Positions 1-7,861 of a stretch of DNA of 64,000 nucleotides are shown here, piece by piece (the stretch's first letter is position 1; every line of letters begins with the position of its first letter). Position numbers and translations under genes: made by a program. Origin of the DNA: Alteromonadaceae bacterium (GTDB taxonomy: Bacteria > Pseudomonadota > Gammaproteobacteria > Enterobacterales > Alteromonadaceae); assembly GCA_013216015.1 (NCBI GenBank), contig JABSOI010000017.1, forward strand, positions 1 through 64,000. The letters run 5' to 3'. A model generated the notes under the pieces. It saw only the letters and a list, made by a program, of their open reading frames with translations. It was not told where the DNA came from and did no database searches.

Positions 1-1
1 A

Positions 2-94
2 ACGCCCATATCTAGTAATGTTCATCTTGCACCATTGGATCGCCCTCGCTACGACCCCGTTTCTGGACGGACACTAGTTAAGGTCGCAATATAA
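2..94 (+). CDS. 3' end of an unidentified CDS (partial)
   Basis: An open frame enters from the left edge and ends at TAA 92-94, giving about 30 C-terminal residues that end LVKVAI. The reading frame is open throughout, and the ribosome binding site of the next gene (AAGGAG, 93-98) overlaps its stop codon. That tight coupling suggests it is the preceding gene of the same operon as the dehydrogenase and sugar transporter. The tail is too short for me to assign a family; an enzyme of sugar catabolism is only a guess from context. Confidence 0.5.
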   Translation, partial: TPISSNVHLAPLDRPRYDPVSGRTLVKVAI

Positions 95-107
95 GGAGAA
101 TCATACG

Positions 108-1091
108 GTGACTCAGTTGGTTTCAGGTAAAATTATACGATGGGGGATTGTTAGTACTGGTCGTATTGCAGAGCAATTTTGTCAGGACATGGTATTTGTA
201 CCTAATGGTGAGCTGGTTGCAGTGGCAGCTAGAAAAGATCAGGATGCCAAAAATTTTGCCAGAAAGTTCGATATCCCGAGAGCTTATGAAGGTTATCAAA
301 AGATGTTTGATGATCCTGACATTGATGTGGTTTATGTAGCTACGCCCCATAATATTCATTTTGAAAATGTAGTTGCTGCTTTATCAGCAGGTAAATCGGT
401 GCTTTGTGAAAAGCCAATTACCATCAGTAGTGATGAAATGTTACAACTGTCAACATTAGCAAACGAAAAAGGTTTGTTTTTGATGGAAGCTATGTGGACT
501 TACTTTTTACCCGCAATTATTAAGGCTAAAGCATGGGTAGATGAAGGGAGGATTGGTAAGTTAAAGCACATTAAAGCCGATTTTGGTTACCCTTTACCCT
601 ATAGCAGTGAGCGACGGGAATATAATAGCGAACTGTCTGGTGGCTGTTTACTGGAAATGGGAATTTATCCAATAGCAATTGCCTATTATTTTGCTGAAGA
701 TATTATCAATAATATACAGGTAAAAGCACATCTTGCCGAAAATGGCGTTGAAGATGATTTGGTTATTCTGGCAGAAAGTGGCGAGGTGAAATTAACTCTA
801 GCTACCTCATTTCAATGTAAGTTACAAAATTGGGCTTATATCATTGGTGATGAAGGATATATTGCTATTCCCAATTTTTGGCGGGCTGATCAATGCACTT
901 TACATAAACTTGATGAAGAAATTGCACATTTCAGCAACCAGCGTACTAGTCTGGGATTTAACTTTGAAGCACAAGCCGTTGGTGAAGCCATTATCAATAA
1001 TCATTTAGAACACAATGTCATGACTCACCATACCAGTTATTTATTTCAACAAACGATGGAACAGGTCAAAAAGTTAGTTTTTAGCGAGTAG
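108..1091 (+). CDS. Gfo/Idh/MocA-family NAD(P)-dependent sugar dehydrogenase
   Basis: This 327-residue protein has the two-domain Gfo/Idh/MocA architecture. An N-terminal Rossmann fold carries a variant glycine motif (GIVSTGRIA, residues 13-21), and the family's catalytic EKP motif is at residues 101-103 (CEKPIT). The C-terminal half is the alpha/beta substrate domain. The family oxidises or reduces sugars and cyclic diols with NAD(P); some members are D-xylose dehydrogenases. Next to a sugar symporter and xylan hydrolases, oxidation of xylose or a derivative is a reasonable inference but not proven. The start is GTG 108, with AAGGAG at 93-98. It lies 13 bp after the upstream partial gene and 56 bp before the transporter, so one operon is likely. 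Confidence 0.85.
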   Translation: MTQLVSGKIIRWGIVSTGRIAEQFCQDMVFVPNGELVAVAARKDQDAKNFARKFDIPRAYEGYQKMFDDPDIDVVYVATPHNIHFENVVAALSAGKSVLCEKPITISSDEMLQLSTLANEKGLFLMEAMWTYFLPAIIKAKAWVDEGRIGKLKHIKADFGYPLPYSSERREYNSELSGGCLLEMGIYPIAIAYYFAEDIINNIQVKAHLAENGVEDDLVILAESGEVKLTLATSFQCKLQNWAYIIGDEGYIAIPNFWRADQCTLHKLDEEIAHFSNQRTSLGFNFEAQAVGEAIINNHLEHNVMTHHTSYLFQQTMEQVKKLVFSE

Positions 1092-1147
1092 ATTGTTCCT
1101 GTTTTAACCAAACAACAATAAAAAAAGAAAAGTTAGAGAGTTAGAAT

Positions 1148-2572
1148 ATGCGGGAAAATACTTTATTTATCGTCTTAGTTTGCTGTGTGGCTACCATTGG
1201 TGGTTTTTTATTTGGTTTTGATAGCGGTGTTATCAATGGCACAGTTGACGGGCTTCAATTAGCTTTTAACTCTGACAGTATTGGTACTGGCTTTAATGTA
1301 GCTAGTATGTTGCTTGGTTGTGCTTTTGGCGCCTTTGTTGCCGCACAACTTGCGGATAAATTTGGACGTCGTACCATTTTACTTGTTAGTGCTGTGTTAT
1401 TTATAGTCAGTGCTTGGGGATCTGGAATATCCACCTCATCTTTTGAGTTTATTCTTTATCGTATTATTGGAGGTATCGCTGTGGGTGCAGCCTCAGTTTT
1501 GGCTCCAGCATATATCAGTGAAATTGCTCCTGCAAAATATCGAGGTACTTTGTCATCAGTCCAACAGGTGGCTATCATTTGGGGATTGTTTTCTGCCTTT
1601 GTAAGTAATTATTATCTGGCTGATTTGGCTGGCGCTTCTATTTCCCAATTGTGGATGGGTTTTGAAGCATGGCGTTGGATGTTTTGGATAGAACTTTTAC
1701 CAGCATCATTATTTTTAGTCGCCTTAATATTCATTCCTGAAAGTCCAAGATACTTAGTGTTAAATCAGAAATATACTCAGGCAAAGGCTGTACTGACAAA
1801 ACTTTATGGTGTAGATGAAGGTAATAAAAAGTTTGATGAAATTCGAGGTTCATTAGCGGGTGACAAGCATCAACCAAAGCTGTCAAATTTGCTGGATGGC
1901 AATACCAGAAAGATTAGAAAGATAGTCTGGGTAGGTATTGGTTTAGCGACATTCCAGCAACTTGTAGGTATTAATGTTGTATTCTATTACGGTGCTGTAC
2001 TTTGGCAAGCCGTTGGCTTTTCTGAATCTGACGCGTTATTAATCAACATCATCAGCGGTGCCGTCAGCATTTTGGCCTGTATTATCACTATGTATTTTAT
2101 AGATAAAGTTGGTAGGAAGCCCTTCTTGTTGTTTGGTTCGATTGGTATGGCTGCTTCTTTAGCTGGGTTAGTGATAGCGTTTGCTTCGTCAGATGTTGAT
2201 TTTGATGGTAATTTAATACTTGGTGCAATGGGTACTTTTGCCCTAATTTCTGCCAATGCTTATGTGTTCTTTTTTAATCTCTCCTGGGGGCCTGTAATGT
2301 GGGTAATGCTTGGCGAAATGTTTCCAAACAAAATCAGAGGTTCAGGCTTGGCTGTAAGTGGCTTTGCTCAATGGGGAGCAAATTTCGCCATTACAATGAC
2401 ATTCCCAATTTTTCTCAGCACAATTGGTTTAGCTGCTGCCTATGGTTTTTATACTGTTTGCGCTTGTTTTTCTATTGTCTTTGTTTTGAAGTATATTCAT
2501 GAAACTAAAGGGAAAGAATTAGAGGAAATGCAAGGGTGTGATGATTTTGTCACCGGCCTTAACGAACAATAA
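1148..2572 (+). CDS. MFS sugar porter (xylose/H+ symporter type)
   Basis: This 474-residue, 12-helix inner-membrane protein belongs to the sugar porter branch of the major facilitator superfamily (XylE/GalP-like). Signatures include DKFGRR after helix 2, the PESPRYL motif closing the N-terminal half, the QQLVGINVVFYY helix-7 motif, a second DKVGRKP loop, and HETKGKELEEM at the C-terminus. It should take up a monosaccharide by proton symport. Between the dehydrogenase and the xylan hydrolases, D-xylose released by the GH43 enzyme is the obvious candidate. The gene is codirectional with the dehydrogenase and convergent with the phytanoyl-CoA-dioxygenase-like gene. Confidence 0.9.
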   Translation: MRENTLFIVLVCCVATIGGFLFGFDSGVINGTVDGLQLAFNSDSIGTGFNVASMLLGCAFGAFVAAQLADKFGRRTILLVSAVLFIVSAWGSGISTSSFEFILYRIIGGIAVGAASVLAPAYISEIAPAKYRGTLSSVQQVAIIWGLFSAFVSNYYLADLAGASISQLWMGFEAWRWMFWIELLPASLFLVALIFIPESPRYLVLNQKYTQAKAVLTKLYGVDEGNKKFDEIRGSLAGDKHQPKLSNLLDGNTRKIRKIVWVGIGLATFQQLVGINVVFYYGAVLWQAVGFSESDALLINIISGAVSILACIITMYFIDKVGRKPFLLFGSIGMAASLAGLVIAFASSDVDFDGNLILGAMGTFALISANAYVFFFNLSWGPVMWVMLGEMFPNKIRGSGLAVSGFAQWGANFAITMTFPIFLSTIGLAAAYGFYTVCACFSIVFVLKYIHETKGKELEEMQGCDDFVTGLNEQ

Positions 2573-2648
2573 ATACAATTGCTGATATTTAAGAAAGAAG
2601 TTGGTTTTGCATACTTATTTATTCCTCCTTTCTTTATCTATATATTTA

Positions 2649-3401
2649 TCAATCTCTCTCTTTAAGAACTTTAGCCGTTGAGAACTGGTAAAACATATTA
2701 CGGTAGATACCAATATCGGTAATGTCTTCTGGAGTATCTTTGGGAGCAACTCTGTAATTGGTTGATACTCTATATTGGCCAGTTACAGGTTTAACTTTGT
2801 GGTAACAATGTCCGTGAAGTAACACCAGGCTGCCTTTTCTGGGGCTTAAAGTAACGGCTTTGGATTCATCGAAATATTCTGATTGTGCAGGCAAAATACC
2901 TGATCTATGAGAACCCGGAACCACCAAGGTTTGTCCACCTGATGTGTGTTCATCAATATCCATGGTATACATCAATCTGTTCATATTAAATTTTCCAGGA
3001 TCTGTTGGAAAGCAGTCCTGGTGCCAGGCTTGACCTACAGTGCCCTTTTTTGAAAACATCACCATTGAATATTGTTCATACCATCCGTCACCTAAAATCG
3101 CCTGGGTTAAAGCGATTAGTTTTTTATCTTCACTAACGGCGTTGAAACAAGTAACACCTTCCCGTTGTGGAAACCAAGGGATGACTTCGACTCCTGATTT
3201 TTCGATAAATTCTTCAGTATGCTCAAAATCAGGAGTCATACCAAAATGGTCAATAATTTTTTTGCTGTATTTTTCAACTAAATTGATGTTGAAAAAATTT
3301 TCGATAAGGATAAACCCATCTCGCCAAAATAGTTGAGCGTAAGTGTCTATGTCGTTACTATCTCTGTCGCAACTATTTATGTCGTAATGATCAATGTCCA
3401 T
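2649..3401 (-). CDS. Phytanoyl-CoA dioxygenase (PhyH) family protein
   Basis: The protein has 250 residues from ATG 3401, chosen because GGATGGAG lies just upstream; a longer reading would overlap the GH43 gene. It shows the Fe(II)/2-oxoglutarate dioxygenase fold of the PhyH family: an HxD iron pair at H127/D129 (AWHQD), a distal histidine in the LLHGHCYHKV segment (probably H201), and R211 as a plausible 2-oxoglutarate ligand. It follows the GH43 xylosidase by 16 bp on the same strand and is probably cotranscribed with it. The substrate is unknown. PhyH proteins hydroxylate diverse small molecules, and a role in modifying a sugar, a substituent or a signalling compound is conjecture. Confidence 0.8.
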   Translation of the reverse strand: MDIDHYDINSCDRDSNDIDTYAQLFWRDGFILIENFFNINLVEKYSKKIIDHFGMTPDFEHTEEFIEKSGVEVIPWFPQREGVTCFNAVSEDKKLIALTQAILGDGWYEQYSMVMFSKKGTVGQAWHQDCFPTDPGKFNMNRLMYTMDIDEHTSGGQTLVVPGSHRSGILPAQSEYFDESKAVTLSPRKGSLVLLHGHCYHKVKPVTGQYRVSTNYRVAPKDTPEDITDIGIYRNMFYQFSTAKVLKERD

Positions 3402-3417
3402 TATTTTGACTCCATCC

Positions 3418-5037
3418 TTATTGCTCCATTTCAACATATTCAAAATATTGGAAATCAGCATGTTTTGCCTGACCAGAAAGATCCTGACAAGTCATGCCGA
3501 CAAATGCACCAGTAAAGCAGGGGTGAAACCTAACCGTACTGTTTTCTACATAATCGTCAGATAATATACTCCCATCGAGTACAGGACCTATGCTTTGCCA
3601 AACGGGGTTAGTGTCTATTGCTTCAATTGCGAAACAAAATTGTAATTGAGCACCATTAAAATCGGCTTTAAGATAAACTTTTCCTGCTGCGTTTATCTCA
3701 ATCTTTGTCACCGGTTCTGTTGTATCGTGGTTATCGCAGCTAATAATACTTATGTATCGTTTGTTATCTTCTAAGCCAAAGTCACCACCTGAAATATGTA
3801 AATAGTGATAATGGTTAGTATTGTAATAACAAACCAACCCTGCCATTTGTTGAAAATTGTCCGGCATAAATTCTAGTGCTGTTTGTGATACCGTATGGTG
3901 AGCTTGTACGCGTCTTGCAACCAAACTTTGCCTATGGCAAGAGCTTAATGATTCACGACCGGTTAATCTTAAAAATCCGCCACGTTTGTTTAGGCTAACC
4001 CAATCCTCTGTCATTGGTATGCGTAATGATTGAAAATTAATATCTAGTTTTTTTGATTCGAAATTATCTCGTTCCGGTCGGCTTTTAAATGGGTGGGCAG
4101 GTAAATCTGGTGCCTCAATTTCCATTCGTGCCGCTTTATTGCCGTGAGTTGTGTATGGCCAACCGTTTTTATGCCATTCAATTTTTTCTATTGCAGTTTC
4201 TCTGCCGGTAATACAGCGACCTAGTTTAGTTAATGGTCTGGCGGTTAAAAATACCGCATACCATTCATCATTTTGAGTTTGAATTAAGTCGCCATGACCT
4301 GTTTTTTGCAAATAATTGTCCGGGTCATATTTTGCGGTAATGAATGGGTTGTCTGGATGAACTTCATAAGGGCCGGCTAAAGACTTGGATCGAGCTAGAG
4401 ACATACAGTGTTCGTAGCTGGTTCCACCTTCCGCAGTTAATAAATAGTAAGTGTTATTTTTTTTATAAAGGTGTGGTCCTTCTGTACGGCCATGTTCAGT
4501 TCCATAAAATATGTGTTTTATGGAACCTACGAGTTTTTTCGTTGATTTATTGTATTCCTGTAATATTATGCCGCCAAAAAAAGTGTTGTTTCTATGGTCA
4601 AGGATCATATTAACTAAGTAACCTTTCCCATCATCATCGTGAAACAAAGAAGGATCAAAACCGCTGGAATTTAAAAAAATGGGCGCTGACCACGGACCAG
4701 AAATATCCTGGGAGGTTACTAAATAGTTTGGAGTGTCTTTCCATTGTCCGTCAAAGCTTTTAACATTGGTATAGACAAGATAAAAAGTACCTTCGTGATA
4801 ACTTAACTGGGGGGCCCAGACACCACAGGAATCAGGGATACCCAGCATGTCCAGTTGAGACGTTTTGTTTAATATCTGACCAGTCAACCGCCAGTTGACC
4901 AGATCTCTGGAATGATGTATTTGTACCCCCGGAAACCATTCAAAGGTTGAGGTGACAATGTAATAGTCATCATCTACTCGTATTATGTTTGGATCTGGGT
5001 TGAATCCTTTTAAAATAGGATTGATTATCTTATTCAT
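3418..5037 (-). CDS. GH43 family beta-xylosidase
   Basis: This 539-residue protein has the five-bladed GH43 catalytic domain followed by a C-terminal beta-sandwich typical of xylosidases. The likely catalytic residues are D15 (GFNPDPNI), D128 (GFDPS, pKa modulator) and E186 (RTEGPHLY, general acid). No signal peptide is visible, so it probably acts in the cytoplasm or periplasm on xylo-oligosaccharides that have already been taken up. Some marine GH43 enzymes hydrolyse beta-1,3-xylo-oligosaccharides. With the GH26 enzymes alongside, that specificity is the best inference, but beta-1,4-xylosidase or arabinofuranosidase activity cannot be excluded. It lies 49 bp downstream of the cell-bound GH26-like gene. 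Confidence 0.88.
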   Translation of the reverse strand: MNKIINPILKGFNPDPNIIRVDDDYYIVTSTFEWFPGVQIHHSRDLVNWRLTGQILNKTSQLDMLGIPDSCGVWAPQLSYHEGTFYLVYTNVKSFDGQWKDTPNYLVTSQDISGPWSAPIFLNSSGFDPSLFHDDDGKGYLVNMILDHRNNTFFGGIILQEYNKSTKKLVGSIKHIFYGTEHGRTEGPHLYKKNNTYYLLTAEGGTSYEHCMSLARSKSLAGPYEVHPDNPFITAKYDPDNYLQKTGHGDLIQTQNDEWYAVFLTARPLTKLGRCITGRETAIEKIEWHKNGWPYTTHGNKAARMEIEAPDLPAHPFKSRPERDNFESKKLDINFQSLRIPMTEDWVSLNKRGGFLRLTGRESLSSCHRQSLVARRVQAHHTVSQTALEFMPDNFQQMAGLVCYYNTNHYHYLHISGGDFGLEDNKRYISIISCDNHDTTEPVTKIEINAAGKVYLKADFNGAQLQFCFAIEAIDTNPVWQSIGPVLDGSILSDDYVENSTVRFHPCFTGAFVGMTCQDLSGQAKHADFQYFEYVEMEQ

Positions 5038-5086
5038 GATATTTGCTCTGTTGGTACTTCAATTATTTTATAAAGATTAATTCGTG

Positions 5087-6295
5087 TTAATAATTACTAT
5101 TTTGAACCCAACGTTCATGGTTATTGACGTGTTCTAACCATTTATTTTTAATGTATTTATTTGCTTGTACTCGGCTGTCCCCCCAGTTCCCTCCATTGCA
5201 ACCGTTTTGTCCGGCTGGAATGCCTGGTTTGCATTGCCACATTGGTTGAGTTTCCCAATGGGTGTTTATGTAAGCAACAGCTCTGATAATATCTTTATTT
5301 TTATCAATAAAATCAAAAAATGGTTGATACCAGGCTTGCCAAATTTGTTCACCTGTAAATGGGGATTGATCATTAAGTTGAATAAAACTGCGGGTAAGAG
5401 CACCTGTTCTATAACCTTGGGGAGCTGCTTCAGCGATCATTACCGGTTTGTTATGCTTGCGGGCAAAAGCTAATGTTATTTCCTGGGTATCTGCAGGAGA
5501 TATTGGTGGTACATAATTCCATTGAGACAAATCCCGATAAAATACCGACATAGAAACCCAATCTACGACATCGTCACCGGGATACCAGTTTTGCAGATGT
5601 TGCTTTGAACGAAAATCATAGTTTTCATTACCGTAGCTGTCTGCCCATGCAGCTGTTTGCCATACGGTAGCTATATTATCTGCGTGATTAAGTTTGATTT
5701 TTTTTGCAATTCGTTGAAAAGCTAATTTATAATTTTCAGGTGTGTAACAATTCCATGGACCATCAAACTCATAGCCAATTCTCAAGAATACTTTCCGTGG
5801 CGCGAGTGATTTAAAATGGTTGATCATTAAGTCAATATTTTGGTCGTATTCACCTTTAGCTATATTTGATTCATGGCTTTCCTGGTTGCAGTTGTCGAAA
5901 GCTAAACCTACGGCAAGTACTGCATTTGGTGATTCTTTTAATGTTTTGGAAAAGTCTACATCACCTGCTTTCCAATTTGCAGATTCAAAAACAGCAAACA
6001 AAGTTTTAGCTGGGTCTTTATGTTTCATTTGAGTATAAAGCGTAATACCTTCGATGTTATCTTCAGGCACAGCAGAGATATAGGCGCTAATGGTGTCAGA
6101 ATCTTGCCCTATAAATAACAGCGTCTTACCATCATTAGGGGTTAGTGGTCCTGTGATTATTTGTTTATTAATTTTCTTGTTTGCCGAATTTACATTCGTA
6201 TCAGCTTTTGGATTAAAGCACACCAAAACTGATAAAAAGCTAATAATACCCATGGATAATGGAATAAATTTCAAAGGTAGCCTCTCATAGTTCAT
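5087..6295 (-). CDS. GH26-type glycosidase, probable cell-associated beta-1,3-xylanase
   Basis: This 402-residue protein resembles GH26. A general acid/base is seen at E176 (LRIGYEFDGPW) and a nucleophile at E289 (VMIAEAAPQG), with conserved Trp/Asp segments between (DWVSMSVFYRDL) and a C-terminal INTHWETQPMW stretch. Residues about 11-27 are hydrophobic and may be a signal peptide or anchor; the Cys at 26 is not in a convincing lipobox. It shares the fold signature and the TQPMW/TQQPQW end with the larger GH26 enzyme at 7.9 kb but has no binding modules, suggesting it acts on soluble oligosaccharides near the cell. A LacI-type operator lies 12 bp upstream of its start. No strong ribosome binding site is seen, so ATG M15 is an alternative start. 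Confidence 0.75.
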   Translation of the reverse strand: MNYERLPLKFIPLSMGIISFLSVLVCFNPKADTNVNSANKKINKQIITGPLTPNDGKTLLFIGQDSDTISAYISAVPEDNIEGITLYTQMKHKDPAKTLFAVFESANWKAGDVDFSKTLKESPNAVLAVGLAFDNCNQESHESNIAKGEYDQNIDLMINHFKSLAPRKVFLRIGYEFDGPWNCYTPENYKLAFQRIAKKIKLNHADNIATVWQTAAWADSYGNENYDFRSKQHLQNWYPGDDVVDWVSMSVFYRDLSQWNYVPPISPADTQEITLAFARKHNKPVMIAEAAPQGYRTGALTRSFIQLNDQSPFTGEQIWQAWYQPFFDFIDKNKDIIRAVAYINTHWETQPMWQCKPGIPAGQNGCNGGNWGDSRVQANKYIKNKWLEHVNNHERWVQNSNY

Positions 6296-6306
6296 TTTAA
6301 TAAATC

Positions 6307-6320
6307 TGTTAGCGTTAACA
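6307..6320. promoter_or_regulatory. LacI-family operator, site 1
   Basis: The sequence TGTTAGCGTTAACA is a near-perfect palindrome with the central CG typical of LacI-family operators. It sits 12 bp upstream of the GH26-like start codon, so binding would block that minus-strand operon. It shares TGNTAGCGNTAACA with the sites at 6527 and 10442. Confidence 0.7.
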
Positions 6321-6711
6321 TTTTCTATGTAAAGTTATCAATTGTCAATAACAGTATAAAATTTATTAGTTGAAAGTTGTAAAAGAGTAGGTGACAGATA
6401 ATCTTGGATCATTGATCTATAAATTAGTATGTATATAAATTAAATATTAAATTTCTTGATTTTAATGGTTTATATCGTAGGTGGGTTGTTTTTTATTCAA
6501 TTAGTCTTGTTTTTGTGAAAATGTAATGATAGCGTTAACATAGTAAGGTTTGACGTAAGGTGTTAATTATCTCATTCATCGTTAATTTATATGAGTTGGC
6601 GGTTTCTATTTATTATCTTTATTAATTAATTGTGAAACAAAATTTCAACTACAAGTCGTTTGAAACTAGCTTAGTGACACAAAGGAATGGTGTTTCATCG
6701 GAGTGAATAAT
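6321..6711. other. Divergent control region between the GH26 operon and the LacI gene
   Basis: About 390 bp of AT-rich, noncoding DNA separates the minus-strand GH26-GH43-PhyH operon from the plus-strand regulator. Apart from the two operators at its left end and near 6530, I see no open frame and no convincing RNA. The ribosome binding site CGGAG at 6699-6703 belongs to the regulator. Confidence 0.6.
6527..6540. promoter_or_regulatory. LacI-family operator, site 2
   Basis: TGATAGCGTTAACA differs from site 1 at one position. It lies about 170 bp upstream of the regulator start. Paired with site 1 (220 bp apart, centre to centre), it could allow looping or autoregulation. Confidence 0.65.
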
Positions 6712-7749
6712 ATGAGTAAACATACAAAAGCAAAGATAAAAGATGTAGCTGAATTATCTGATGTCTCGATGATGACTGTTTCGAGAGTATTGAATAATGA
6801 TGACAAAGTGTCAGACAAGACCAGAAAGAAAGTGATGGATGCGGCTGAAACTTTAAATTATCAGCCCAATGTATCTGCGCGGAGACTAGCTAGCAACAAG
6901 TCTTTTTTTCTTGGTTTGTTATACGATAATCCAAGTGCTTCCTATGTTAGTCAATTTTTGCTGGGCGTATTAAAACGCTGTAGAGCTAGTGGTTATCATC
7001 TGGTTATTGATGAAGTTGATGAAAATATAGAAAGTACGCTAAATTCTGTAAAAGATATTATCAATGTAACTCAGGTAGATGGCATGATTTTGTTGCCCCC
7101 TGTCTGTGATAGACGTGAAATACTCGAACTCCTCATCTCAAATAAGATACCTTTTGTCAGGGTATCACCTGATACACAAATTAACTTAGCGCCTTATATT
7201 TGTATGGATGATTATCAAGCTGCGTTTGAGTTAACGGAAAAGTTAATTAAGCTAGGGCATAAACAAATTGCCCATATTATTGGGGATATTAAGCAAGGAA
7301 GTAGTCGTTTACGATATCAAGGCTATTTAGATGCATTACGATCAAATCAAATTAATATCCCACCTCAATATATTGAACAGGGTAGTTTCACTTATAAGTC
7401 AGGGTTAGCAGCCGCCAGTAAATTGCTATCTTTAGAAGAAAGACCAACAGCTATTTTTGCAAGTAATGACGATATGGCTGCCGCGACAATATCTGTGGCC
7501 CATATGAAAAAAATAGATGTACCTGATGAACTTACCGTTGTCGGCTTCGATGATACACAAATTGCGACAACAATATGGCCCCGTATTTCCACGGTCAGGC
7601 AACCAATTATGGAAATGGCTGATTTGGCGACGAAAATGCTTGTCTCAGGTAAATTTGACGACCTGTCAAAAGTCAAAGCTCATAATTTCAGACATGTTTT
7701 AGATTTTGAAATTGTAATAAGAGAATCAAGCCGATCTCTGGTTCCTTGA
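6712..7749 (+). CDS. LacI-family transcriptional regulator of the xylan locus
   Basis: The protein has 345 residues from ATG 6712. That start is preferred over GTG 6703 because CGGAG lies eight bases upstream of it and ends at the GTG. The N-terminal helix-turn-helix is classical (KIKDVAELSDVSMMTVSRVL, then a hinge helix with SARRLASNK). The rest is a periplasmic-binding-protein-like sugar sensor domain with the usual GFDD and ISTVRQP motifs. It is expected to repress the locus and release on binding a sugar such as xylose or a beta-1,3-xylo-oligosaccharide. Two matching operators lie upstream and a third precedes the di-haem gene, so its target set can be proposed from sequence. Confidence 0.88.
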   Translation: MSKHTKAKIKDVAELSDVSMMTVSRVLNNDDKVSDKTRKKVMDAAETLNYQPNVSARRLASNKSFFLGLLYDNPSASYVSQFLLGVLKRCRASGYHLVIDEVDENIESTLNSVKDIINVTQVDGMILLPPVCDRREILELLISNKIPFVRVSPDTQINLAPYICMDDYQAAFELTEKLIKLGHKQIAHIIGDIKQGSSRLRYQGYLDALRSNQINIPPQYIEQGSFTYKSGLAAASKLLSLEERPTAIFASNDDMAAATISVAHMKKIDVPDELTVVGFDDTQIATTIWPRISTVRQPIMEMADLATKMLVSGKFDDLSKVKAHNFRHVLDFEIVIRESSRSLVP

Positions 7750-7802
7750 GGTCTTCGGTGTTGAAGATGAAAATATATTTTTTTGTACAAGATATATAAT
7801 CT

Positions 7803-7822
7803 GAGCTTTTTTATAAAAGCTC
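7803..7822 (+). terminator. Hairpin after the LacI gene
   Basis: A perfect 8-bp stem GAGCTTTT/AAAAGCTC with a 4-base loop follows the regulator stop by 53 bp and is followed by TATTTT. It may end the regulator transcript before the GH26-CBM31 gene. The stem is AT-rich, so termination may be partial. Confidence 0.4.
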
Positions 7823-7861
7823 TATTTTGCAGATTTTACTCTGCTAAGAGGGGATATAAAC

